Part shown: positions 37,680 to 45,376 of the stretch, piece by piece
Numbering within the stretch: the stretch's first letter is position 1
Layout of the letters: the number at the start of each line of letters is the position of its first letter
Origin: a virus
Strand: one strand, 5' to 3'
Virus record (IMG/VR): IMGVR_UViG_3300050019_000038
Coordinates: 1-45,376 of that record
Length of the DNA stretch: 45,376 bases
Made by a program: the position numbers and the translations under genes
The notes under the pieces: model-generated
Seen by the model: the letters and a program-made list of their open reading frames with translations, nothing else
Told to the model about the DNA's origin: nothing
The model's database searches: none

Positions 37680-38570
37680 TCAATTCGGTACTTTAATATT
37701 ACGTATATAAATATCTGCCGTGGACGGTGAACTTAGACTGGATAGATTATTTGGCATATCAATTGCTATCAGTTTTGAGCCGGTGAATCCTGCCGTGCTT
37801 TTGCTCACCGAGTGGGATGTGCCGTCACAGATAAAATCAGCAGGATTAAGGAAAAAAGCACCGATACCTCCAATGGTTACATCTGGGGCTGCACCTGACG
37901 GGCAGGCGTATTGCATGGAAAAACTACCGGACGTTATTGCTACAGTTTTTTCAATCTGCCAATCATCAAGATATGTTGCATCGTCGGGAGTTGAATATGA
38001 GCCAGCGACATGAACCTTGTAAGCATGAGTACCGCCGAGGAGACCTGTTGCAACTATTCCCTGCGTATCAGATCCGTTTGGGGAATCCCCTCCGGCGTAC
38101 GGACCGCTGGAAGTCCAGCCATTCATGCCGGTTGCAATTTCAAAGTCAGTGATGTCGAAGGAGGCGGCAGCAGCAGACGTCTCATTACTCTGCGTACTCC
38201 CGGCAACATCAGTCCCTCTCAACCGGTAATAATAGGTCGTACCGTTCGTGCGCCCTGTGTGAACGTAAGGCGTACTTGGAAATCCTGCTGTGACGAGTGT
38301 TGAACTTATGATCGAATTGGCATAACTGAGATATTCCGTACCTGCCGAACCTGGGTGTGAAGTGGTGTCCCAATAAAGGATATTGGTCAGGAAGCCTACG
38401 TCGCCAGAGTTGAGAGTGACAGTTGCCGTGGTGTCTCCGCCCGCCGCTGAGATTACGGGAGTTGTGGGGATGGAACCTTTTACGGACGCCATCATGAAGA
38501 TGCCGGGCCCGGAAGCAGAGGACAGAAGCGGCATCAGGCAGATAATTATCGCAAGGAGTAACTTTTTCAT
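37680..38570 (-). CDS. Exported fibronectin type III-containing protein
   Basis: A 296-residue protein with a signal peptide (MKKLLLAIIICLMPLLSSA), then one fibronectin type III-like domain (residues about 33-135: TTPVISAAGGDTTATVTL...YYYRLRGTDVAGST) and a C-terminal beta-rich domain (FEIATGMNGWTSSGPYAGG...) of possible carbohydrate-binding type. Start overlaps the previous stop (TAATG). Such Fn3 domains often occur in surface-binding phage proteins. Confidence 0.72.
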   Translation of the reverse strand: MKKLLLAIIICLMPLLSSASGPGIFMMASVKGSIPTTPVISAAGGDTTATVTLNSGDVGFLTNILYWDTTSHPGSAGTEYLSYANSIISSTLVTAGFPSTPYVHTGRTNGTTYYYRLRGTDVAGSTQSNETSAAAASFDITDFEIATGMNGWTSSGPYAGGDSPNGSDTQGIVATGLLGGTHAYKVHVAGSYSTPDDATYLDDWQIEKTVAITSGSFSMQYACPSGAAPDVTIGGIGAFFLNPADFICDGTSHSVSKSTAGFTGSKLIAIDMPNNLSSLSSPSTADIYIRNIKVPN

Positions 38571-40552
38571 TAGTTGGTACTCCCTTCCGCGATAATGGCA
38601 CAGTAGGCTTTACTGTCACTTCTGATTTCACAGCAGTAATGATCGAATTTATTTGTAACCGTTGTGGCTGATCCTGCCGTTCCGAGCCATTTTACATTCG
38701 TATAGGTCTTTGTAATTACGCCTGCATCCCCTCCTATGTGAAGGTTGACATATCGGACATAAGTGGATGCAGGGGCGGCCGTGACAACGAAGGTGTACGT
38801 AGCGTTGGAAGCCCCGTTGTTGTAGCTGTAAGAGGCAATGCCGGATGTTCCATCTATATTAACGCTGGCCGTTCCTTGTGAAGTAGAAGAAAGAACGGAG
38901 AAGTTTTCTGTCGGGGAGGTCAACGTCTTTCCTGAAAACGTCTCTGCCCCAGCCAAAGTTGCGAGAGTCCCCGAAGTCGGCAGAGTGAGCGAAGTATTCC
39001 CTGAAAGCGTCACCCCGAGCGTATAATTTCCAGTAAAAGTAATGGTGTTATTTGAGCCATTGGCAATACCTGTGCCGCCGTATGCTGGTGCGCGGATTGC
39101 TGTGACCGCCGAATATGTTGCCGAGAGGTCGGGAATGTCGGCGGCTACCGCTATTGACGGAACACCCGTTGAAATGGTGTTTTTCAGAAGGCCTGTGGCA
39201 AGACCACCTAGCGAAGTCCCGTTGATTTTGGTGATCGTTAATACGCCAGTATTGGAGAGGGTTCCATCCCCTGATACCGCTACGTCTGTTGCCACGTTAA
39301 TAGCATTTCCGACAAAGATGTGCGCCGAGGTTAGTACGTTGGAGAGCGCACCCCCGCCGATAGTCTGATCGGTGCCGCAAACAAAGGCTCCTGTCGAGGG
39401 GGTATAGCTGATAAGCTTCCCGGTCGTCGCGTCACAGGAAATGGTCTGAGGCGCGGCAACACAGGTGCCGTCTGATTTCGGAAGTCCTGAGCAAGAGCCT
39501 GAGCCGAAGAGTGCAATGAAGTCGGAGTAAGTTGCCGCCGAGAAACCGCCGGAGCCATTACCCTTGAGAGGAACACTGCCGGATGTTGCCGGGGCTTTCC
39601 CGTTTGCCAGATCGTAAGCTGCTTTAACTGCCGTGGCGCTTCCTGCTGTCGTACTGGAAGTTGTCGAAGTGCTGTCACTGACCGCCGTGATGTTTAAGCT
39701 CGTTCCCCATGCGCTCCCGGTGGATACCGGCACTCCTGCGCCGGGATAGACCATTGAAGCCCCTGCCAAAGCCACGCACCGCTGAACGTCTCCGTTTCTC
39801 TGCACAGCTTGATTAGCGGCACAGGAGATGTTGGCAAAGGTGCGGACCTGTGAGCCTGTGGGGAAAGTTCCCGTTGCGCCTGCACTGATTGGATTAGTGG
39901 TTGTATATGGCACCTTATTATTGCTTGTCCAGTTTGTGTAGGAGAGTCCTCTAAGCCATCCCGCCGACTGTCTGCCGTAAAAGTTCCCATCATTCGGAGC
40001 GTCAGAAAGCCCGCCCGCTACCGTTAAGTCTCCGGAACCGAGAAGAGAACTGCCGTTTACCGTCTTGATATTCGTGCCACTGACCAAAATAGCCTGATAG
40101 ACGGAATCGAACGCTGACCGTAAAGCCGTGTTCAGGTCCGTTACCATCTGGCTGAACGTGTGCGCCGCCATCGTCAGGAAGTTTGTCGAGGGGGTGACGG
40201 TTGCCAGCTTCGCGGAGTCGACGGCTTGAGAAGTAGCCGGGAGTGCACCTATCGCCGCCGGAGTGAGCGCACCGCCGTCAAGCAGAAGCGTCCCTGCTGA
40301 GTTGGCATAAGTAGCGACATGCCCTGTGGTTGAACTCCCCGGCCCGGTGACATTCCCTCCCCCGCCCGAAGGGGCAGAGATAGTGCCATCCGTCTGCACG
40401 GTAATAGTCGAACCGTCCGGCTTGACCTTCCCCGCCACTGATGTTGTCGCGACAGGGGTTGAACTCCCGCCTCCCCCGCCTCCCCATCCGAACGCCCCGG
40501 CCAGTGAAGCGGTTGCAACCATCATCCCTACTGCCGCAATAAATCGTTTCAT
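38570..40552 (-). CDS. Exported tail-fibre-like protein
   Basis: A 660-residue protein with signal peptide-like start (MKRFIAAVGMMVATASLAGA), a glycine spacer, and repeating fibre sequence (LPTSGTLATLAGAETFSGKTL, IKTVNGSSLLGSGDLTV, GYLLKNTISTGVPS-type repeats) typical of phage fibres and fibre-like adhesins. C-terminal beta-rich domain ends AIIAEGSTN. It could be the main receptor-binding fibre, but then the Sec leader is unusual. Confidence 0.78.
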   Translation of the reverse strand: MKRFIAAVGMMVATASLAGAFGWGGGGGGSSTPVATTSVAGKVKPDGSTITVQTDGTISAPSGGGGNVTGPGSSTTGHVATYANSAGTLLLDGGALTPAAIGALPATSQAVDSAKLATVTPSTNFLTMAAHTFSQMVTDLNTALRSAFDSVYQAILVSGTNIKTVNGSSLLGSGDLTVAGGLSDAPNDGNFYGRQSAGWLRGLSYTNWTSNNKVPYTTTNPISAGATGTFPTGSQVRTFANISCAANQAVQRNGDVQRCVALAGASMVYPGAGVPVSTGSAWGTSLNITAVSDSTSTTSSTTAGSATAVKAAYDLANGKAPATSGSVPLKGNGSGGFSAATYSDFIALFGSGSCSGLPKSDGTCVAAPQTISCDATTGKLISYTPSTGAFVCGTDQTIGGGALSNVLTSAHIFVGNAINVATDVAVSGDGTLSNTGVLTITKINGTSLGGLATGLLKNTISTGVPSIAVAADIPDLSATYSAVTAIRAPAYGGTGIANGSNNTITFTGNYTLGVTLSGNTSLTLPTSGTLATLAGAETFSGKTLTSPTENFSVLSSTSQGTASVNIDGTSGIASYSYNNGASNATYTFVVTAAPASTYVRYVNLHIGGDAGVITKTYTNVKWLGTAGSATTVTNKFDHYCCEIRSDSKAYCAIIAEGSTN

Positions 40553-40562
40553 AGTGACCTCG

Positions 40563-42215
40563 TTATGGTAAGATGCTGTAGGTAATGCTATTCCCGTAAA
40601 CCGCTTTCGTGCCGGAGTTGGTAAAGGCTTGTCCGTCCCTAGTTGCGTAGAAGGTAATGGTTGAGGAAGTCAGAGCAATTATTCCCTCGTTCCAGGTGCC
40701 GTTATTCTCAACTGATACCGGGATGTTTCGTGGCGATTGCGGCAAGAATCCTATAGGCACTCCGGTCAAGGTCATAGTCGTAGCGTTGCTCGTCCCGGTG
40801 ATGGCCGGAAGGTTCAGTGTGACAATGTTGCCTTGGATGGAAGCGGTCACGGTGCCGGTAACGGTTGTGGTAAAGCCGGTGAATGTTCCGGTGCCGCTAA
40901 ACTGGTTCGAGGTTCTTTTATCCGTCAGAGCAAGAGCGGCATAATCCCCGCCATTGGAAAGGAACCCTTCGCCGCCCCCTGCGAGGCTTGCGGTTTTAAA
41001 CAGCTTGCCGTTGGTGTAGTTGCCACCTCCGGAGGTGCAGTTTATGCCCGTGCCGCAGTCGATGTTGTAATAAGCGGAATTTGCAAGAGCTGTGGCACCT
41101 TCGATGAAAACATTGCCGGTGACATTGAACGCGAAAGAGTACAGCAATTTAACTACCGGATTCGCTACCTTCTCCGTGTGCAAACCAATAAGGTCGCCGT
41201 TCGCCATTGAACCAGTAAGAAATGGGCCTCCGCCTTCAACGCCGTATTCAAAGAGGCCGGGGCCGAAGTGTGAACCATACGAAAGGTATGCTCCGGTCGG
41301 GTCGGTATTGAACACTTCACTCGACGCATCGCCATTCTCGATCTGGAAATTGGTCGCCTTGATATCCTCGTAACCTTTTGTTGCCGCGAGAAAGATACCT
41401 TTCCATCGGTACAGTTTCCAGTCATTCAGGTAGATGCTCTGGAAATAGTTATTGGTAAACGCAAGCCGGATCTTCTCGAACCAACAGCCGTTGATAAAGC
41501 TCACCCTCAGGAACTTATCGCCGGACAAGACAAAGTTGTTCACGGTGTTTGCCGACGATTCAAACCTGATTCGGTTGAACGTCACATGCTCGGATTTCGG
41601 GTCGGTGGTCGTTGAAATGGTTGAGCTGAACATTGGGCCGGTTGCTGAACTGTAGAACCCTGCATTTGGTCCGGTGCCGATGATGAACAAATCCCCGGTC
41701 ATGGTGTCAACCATGCGGTCAATGTTCACCGGGCCGGAGGATAGGTCGTACTGCCGGCTAATCGACAAGGGTAGCCATCCGGAAGCCGCCGAAGTGTTGA
41801 CGGCTATTTGCACTTTCTGAGTGTCAGTGCCAGGGAACCATGCCGGGTTGATTGCCGGAACGGAACCGGCAGAGTAGATAACTGAGCCGCTACCCGCATA
41901 GAGTTGATCGTTGCCGCCAGGTAAATGTCCCTGTAGCGTCTTGCCGGAGTTCACGGTTATGAGCGCTCCGTTTACCGGCTGAAGGGTCAGAGTGGCGGGG
42001 ATGGTCTTGTTGTTGATGGTCTGGTTTGTGGCGTATTGCAGGGTTGCCGGAGTTGTACCGATAGTGGCGACGGATGTTGATATGTTGGTGAATCCCGCCT
42101 TTGACGCGTCAACCGCATAAGCCAGAGATTTAGACGGCCCGATAACAGTAGTCCCGCCGCCGAAAGCCGGGAGTGCAAAGCAACACAGAGCCAATGCGAG
42201 TAATATTCTTTTCAT
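40563..42215 (-). CDS. Exported tail-spike/fibre-like protein
   Basis: A 550-residue protein; ATG at 42215 (GGAGGTAAGCACGGT ahead, ATGA overlap) gives a signal peptide MKRILLALALCCFALPAFG. It continues with YAVDASKAGFTNISTSVATIG, a pattern of pectate-lyase-like rungs (RIRFESSANTVNNFVLSG, LHTEKVANPVVKLLYSF) and a C-terminal beta-sandwich (FSGTGTFTGFTTTVTGTVTAS). Likely a tailspike-like fold. The Sec leader repeats that of its three downstream neighbours. Confidence 0.78.
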   Translation of the reverse strand: MKRILLALALCCFALPAFGGGTTVIGPSKSLAYAVDASKAGFTNISTSVATIGTTPATLQYATNQTINNKTIPATLTLQPVNGALITVNSGKTLQGHLPGGNDQLYAGSGSVIYSAGSVPAINPAWFPGTDTQKVQIAVNTSAASGWLPLSISRQYDLSSGPVNIDRMVDTMTGDLFIIGTGPNAGFYSSATGPMFSSTISTTTDPKSEHVTFNRIRFESSANTVNNFVLSGDKFLRVSFINGCWFEKIRLAFTNNYFQSIYLNDWKLYRWKGIFLAATKGYEDIKATNFQIENGDASSEVFNTDPTGAYLSYGSHFGPGLFEYGVEGGGPFLTGSMANGDLIGLHTEKVANPVVKLLYSFAFNVTGNVFIEGATALANSAYYNIDCGTGINCTSGGGNYTNGKLFKTASLAGGGEGFLSNGGDYAALALTDKRTSNQFSGTGTFTGFTTTVTGTVTASIQGNIVTLNLPAITGTSNATTMTLTGVPIGFLPQSPRNIPVSVENNGTWNEGIIALTSSTITFYATRDGQAFTNSGTKAVYGNSITYSILP

Positions 42216-42697
42216 ACCGTGCTTACCTCCAATTGCCACATATCGTTACCATTGGCATCAGTCCCCATCCATCGTGTCTGCATGACTGCTTTCTTACCGG
42301 AACCGCCAACATCGTCATAAACTGTCGTTGGCTGTGAGGCCAGTATGGAGATTTCCTGAACGATCATCGTCAGCCGGTCAAGTGCCTGTTCAATGGTCGG
42401 CGCGTAGAACGGCCCCTGATTCGGCAGGGAGACCAGCTGCACGACCGGAGTGGACCTCTGCACGGTCAATGTGTCGCCGTTCATCAACGCTGCTGTCAAG
42501 GCAACACTCCCGCCCCCTGAACTCCCCGCGCCGGTTACGGTAAAGTCAATGTTCAATAATAGAACAGTGGCAACCCCTGCGGCGGTCTTTTTGGTCAAGG
42601 TTAAATCATTGTTGGTGAAGAAAAAGAAGTCAAAAGGGAATGGCCCTGTTGACCCGCTGCCGTTGAAGGTGGTAATTGAAACGGTGGTGACTATCAT
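42212..42697 (-). CDS. Tail fibre adaptor/N-terminal fibre protein (T7 gp17 N-term-like)
   Basis: A 161-residue protein without a leader, starting MIVTTVSITTFNGSGSTGPFPFDF. The sequence LLNIDFTVTGAGSSGGGSVALTA and QRSTPVVQLVSLPNQGPFYAPTIEQALDRLTMIVQEI resembles the N-terminal tail-binding domain of T7-type fibres. Being short, it may be a separate adaptor on which other spikes attach. Overlaps the giant gene's stop (ATGA). Confidence 0.75.
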   Translation of the reverse strand: MIVTTVSITTFNGSGSTGPFPFDFFFFTNNDLTLTKKTAAGVATVLLLNIDFTVTGAGSSGGGSVALTAALMNGDTLTVQRSTPVVQLVSLPNQGPFYAPTIEQALDRLTMIVQEISILASQPTTVYDDVGGSGKKAVMQTRWMGTDANGNDMWQLEVSTV

Positions 42698-45376
42698 TTA
42701 CGGTCCTCCGCTTTTTCTATCCGCTCGTTGAGTTTGTCCAGTTCTTCACCTTCAAGGTCATGGTCAAGGATGTACTTGTTGATTTTGGTCTCGTATACGT
42801 CCCTGAGTTGGTCTCTCTCGTCATCGGTAGCCTTCGCCCACACCTTGATTGACTTCTCCATGTTCGGGTCGGAGAGGTGTTGAAAACTGGCTTGTAAGGG
42901 GGTCAAAGTTGCTTCCTTTTCTATACCCTTAATCTGCCGGCCGGTCAAGGTAGAAAGTCGCTCCTGTAGCTTGTCGGGGAGGGAATCAACCGTGGCCCCG
43001 TTTCGTAAGGCTCTGACGAGTTCCCTTCGTGCCTTGGAGGTGTCTGCGGCTTCCTGAGTCCTGCCCCCTTGCGGTATCTGCCCGCCGATGTATTTGTTCA
43101 TCAGCTTTTCGGCAGGGGAAAGGGTATAGGCTGAGGTTGCGGGCATGATGCCTATTTGCGGAGCGAGGAGTTTTTGCGGCTGAGTCTTTAGTGTCTCCGT
43201 CAGACCGCCGCCGCGCTCGGCTTCTTTTGCCGCTCCGCGCATCCAGAAGGGAGCAAACTGTTTCAAGACGTATTCGCCCCGGTTGATTTCTTTCAATACC
43301 TCGTTGTCGTCCTCATTGGCAATCGTCACCCCGTAATAGTCGCGGTTCTTTATCAGGTCGCCCATGATGGAAATGATCGGGTGAGTTTTAGCAAGCAAAG
43401 TTTTGCCGGGGTCTTCCATGTAAGCGAAAACGTCCTTCTGATAAGTCGGCATAACGAACCGTTCCGGTCTACCGTATTCGTCCGTTCCTCCGGTCCTGAA
43501 AGCCCAAAAGTCCGTACCATTGGGTTTGTCTCCGGTGAAGGCGTAAGTGAGTAAGCCATTGACCGCCGTCATGGTTGCCATGAGAGAAACGGTGTAAGCT
43601 ACCCTGTCCGGTAACTCTGCCGGGGCTTTGCCAGTATCAGCCCACTCTTTCAGGAAGCCCGCTGCGTCTTTGAAGGCTCCACCGATTTCCGCGATAGTCC
43701 CGCCGCTCCACCCTGGGGCTCGGATGAGGGCTTGCACGGTGGACTTGGCCGAGTTGTTGAGAAATAATCTGTCATACCTTACCTGCCCTAACCGAGCGTC
43801 CACCCTGTTCCATGCCTGTCTGAATTGCGGCGTGAGTTCTTCAAGCGCCTTGCCGGGGTTCTGTTCAATAATCCGGTCAACCAAATGCCCGAATACCCCC
43901 GCCTTCTGTCGAGGTACAAGGTAATCCATGATCGGCTTTGCCATCATTTCAATACCGGCAATGGGAGACCGTACCGCCGCCATGATCTTCTTGTCACTGT
44001 ACCAATCGGCTACCATCTTTGAGGTCTGGTCAGTCCTTAGCCCTGATTCCAGTTTGAACCCGCCGCCCGCAAGTTCTGCGGCCTTCGCTACTTGTTGCAT
44101 ACGGGGATTCATCGGGGCATCAGTGTTGCGCCATGCCTTGAGAATTGCATCCCCTTCCATCGGGGTCTTGATAAACGCTTTCGGCATTTCAAGGGCGGTG
44201 TTGGCAAGCTGTTTGACCGTGCGGGTTCCGTTGGTGACTCCATACAGGTCTTTGACGAGGTTCGCCCCTCCGGAGATAATGACTTCCGACTCCGTAAAGC
44301 CCACATGGAAGAATGAACCGACTCCGAGCTGTGATTGATTCAGGGCGTTAGCCATCCCCATGTAACCCTTGTATGCGGTGCCAAAATACTTGTTGTTGTA
44401 CATCGAGGATGAAAGATAGTTGTTGAGAATATCGGCTACAGGCTCTTTGACGATTCTGTGTCCGAGTAACGGTCTGCCGACATAGGTATCTTCCCCTGCC
44501 ATATCCATAGGCCCATAGACCGTGCCGTACTTGTCGTTGACCTTCTGCCACCCTTCCGGCACTTGCTGATTGACCGGAAGAAACTTTTCATCACCACTTG
44601 CCCGCCAGTCCTGTAATGCAGAGTTTGCCATGATAGACCTGTCCATCTCGGCAAGTTTCAGTTTCACAAGGTCAATCGGGTTCCGGCTTACCGGCTCAAG
44701 GCCAAATTCAACCGCATCCATTATGTCATCGAATACTTTCCCTTTGCGGAATGACTCTTTGCCTTTGAACGGGGTTTTGGTGAGATAAGCAAGTGCGCTC
44801 TTGTCGCTACCCTTGCCACCTTCCATTAACTGCTTTACCCTGTCCCGCACTGCCGCTTTGTCCCCTGCGCTCCATTCGGCTAAAGGCTTGCCGTCACCTT
44901 TCCCCGCTTCGATTGCCCCACCTACGGCCAAATTAAGCGCCTTGCGGCTGTCATTCGTCCACATGCCGGGGAAATAGTTTTCTCTGACGGTCTGCAAAGG
45001 TACGCCCGCCTCTTCAAGTTGCTTTAAACGGTCATCGAATAAGGAATTAATCTTCTTTGCCGCCGCTTCAAGTTTCGGAGTCTGTACCCTGCCTTGCGAC
45101 ATATCCGACATGAATTTAACACCGGCATTTTTGGCGAGGTCTGTTTTCTCATTGCTCACGCCCATCTTTTCAAACATGGTGATTTCGCGCCGGAGGTCGG
45201 ACGCGGCTGATTCCTGGTTGCGGTGCATCTTCCCGAGCTTCGCGCCTAACACTTCGGCGGCGGCTAAATGCTCCGGTGACTTGGCGGTAGGAAGAACAAG
45301 CGACTGTATCCCCCGCTTGATGCCCGTTGCCGCTTCAAGGCCGGGAGTCATCAGCCGTTCAACCTGTTTGCCGACT
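42694..45376 (-). CDS. Giant internal virion protein, C-terminal part (continues from position 1-1934)
   Basis: Continuation of the frame that starts at 1934. An ATG at 45351 exists but is internal once the circle is closed. This part supplies about 870 residues with a long helical region, a segment PIAGIEMMAKPIMDYLVPRQK, then a membrane-like region with TVSLMATMTAVNGLLTYAFTG, PIISIMGDLIKNRDYYG, and a C-terminal coiled end (EKAEDRK). The style resembles the 'large polyvalent protein' C-terminal domain (LPD38) of giant phage injected proteins. No catalytic motif found by eye. Confidence 0.78.
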   Translation of the reverse strand, partial: VGKQVERLMTPGLEAATGIKRGIQSLVLPTAKSPEHLAAAEVLGAKLGKMHRNQESAASDLRREITMFEKMGVSNEKTDLAKNAGVKFMSDMSQGRVQTPKLEAAAKKINSLFDDRLKQLEEAGVPLQTVRENYFPGMWTNDSRKALNLAVGGAIEAGKGDGKPLAEWSAGDKAAVRDRVKQLMEGGKGSDKSALAYLTKTPFKGKESFRKGKVFDDIMDAVEFGLEPVSRNPIDLVKLKLAEMDRSIMANSALQDWRASGDEKFLPVNQQVPEGWQKVNDKYGTVYGPMDMAGEDTYVGRPLLGHRIVKEPVADILNNYLSSSMYNNKYFGTAYKGYMGMANALNQSQLGVGSFFHVGFTESEVIISGGANLVKDLYGVTNGTRTVKQLANTALEMPKAFIKTPMEGDAILKAWRNTDAPMNPRMQQVAKAAELAGGGFKLESGLRTDQTSKMVADWYSDKKIMAAVRSPIAGIEMMAKPIMDYLVPRQKAGVFGHLVDRIIEQNPGKALEELTPQFRQAWNRVDARLGQVRYDRLFLNNSAKSTVQALIRAPGWSGGTIAEIGGAFKDAAGFLKEWADTGKAPAELPDRVAYTVSLMATMTAVNGLLTYAFTGDKPNGTDFWAFRTGGTDEYGRPERFVMPTYQKDVFAYMEDPGKTLLAKTHPIISIMGDLIKNRDYYGVTIANEDDNEVLKEINRGEYVLKQFAPFWMRGAAKEAERGGGLTETLKTQPQKLLAPQIGIMPATSAYTLSPAEKLMNKYIGGQIPQGGRTQEAADTSKARRELVRALRNGATVDSLPDKLQERLSTLTGRQIKGIEKEATLTPLQASFQHLSDPNMEKSIKVWAKATDDERDQLRDVYETKINKYILDHDLEGEELDKLNERIEKAEDRK
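45301..45376. repeat. Terminal overlap with 60-135 (genome closure)
   Basis: 76 bases at 45301-45376 equal 60-135. The stretch before it (45242-45300) is 87% identical to 1-59 (8 differences in 60). Joining the ends keeps the large gene open and in frame, supporting a circular or circularly permuted molecule of 45,241 bp. Confidence 0.88.

Noticed and set aside
36233-42697. Diversity-generating retroelement at the fibre genes (as in BPP-1)
   Set aside because: No reverse transcriptase gene and no template/variable repeat pair seen in the whole window.
45351-45376. ATG at 45351 as the true start of the large gene
   Set aside because: The frame continues upstream through the terminal overlap to position 1934 without a stop.

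Overview
The window reads as one essentially complete phage genome, probably assembled from a metagenome. The last 76 bases (45301-45376) repeat bases 60-135 exactly. When the ends are joined there, a 1493-codon gene runs across the junction in frame, giving a circular map of about 45,241 bp. The virion genes are those of a short-tailed phage (podovirus): T7-type head-to-tail connecting portal, tail tubular A-like and B-like proteins, internal core proteins and a P22/BPP-1-style capsid region with Bbp16- and Bbp19-like proteins. Sec signal peptides, lipoprotein boxes and strong Shine-Dalgarno sites point to a Gram-negative host, but the sequence does not identify the host. There is no integrase, DNA polymerase, RNA polymerase or tRNA gene that I can see. 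Replication therefore probably relies on host polymerases plus a phage initiator and loader.

Layout. A divergent promoter region near 25.0 kb splits the early genes. Leftward from it (24.9 to 19.4 kb) lie small genes, a PAPS-reductase-like protein, an Imm-5-like protein, a replisome-organizer-like initiator and a probable helicase loader, closed by a terminator at 19.4 kb. Rightward (25.1 to 33.65 kb) lie a small helix-turn-helix protein, a pentapeptide-repeat protein, many small zinc-binding proteins, a ribbon-helix-helix regulator with its own operator, a PD-(D/E)XK exonuclease plus ERF single-strand annealing pair, another nuclease, an HNH protein, and finally a radical-SAM protein with its own promoter and a structured leader RNA.

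The late genes form one leftward block of about 30 kb. It runs from terS (19.2 kb) through terL, portal, scaffold, capsid, tail tube and internal proteins to position 1, crosses the junction to 45.3 kb, and ends with a fibre adaptor, four large fibre/helix proteins, lysis genes and a strong terminator at 33.98 kb. Start and stop codons overlap (ATGA, TAATG, GTGA) at most junctions, so translation is probably coupled.

Most unusual points: (1) a long stem plus 9-bp pseudoknot that would bury the ribosome-binding site of the radical-SAM gene; (2) four consecutive fibre-like proteins that all carry Sec signal peptides, plus two exported paralogues between scaffold and capsid genes; (3) a PurD-like ATP-grasp enzyme beside an HExxE protein inside the virion cassette; (4) three ATACAC/T repeats spaced 9 bp over the promoter of a ribbon-helix-helix gene; (5) two rightward genes embedded in the leftward internal-protein genes.
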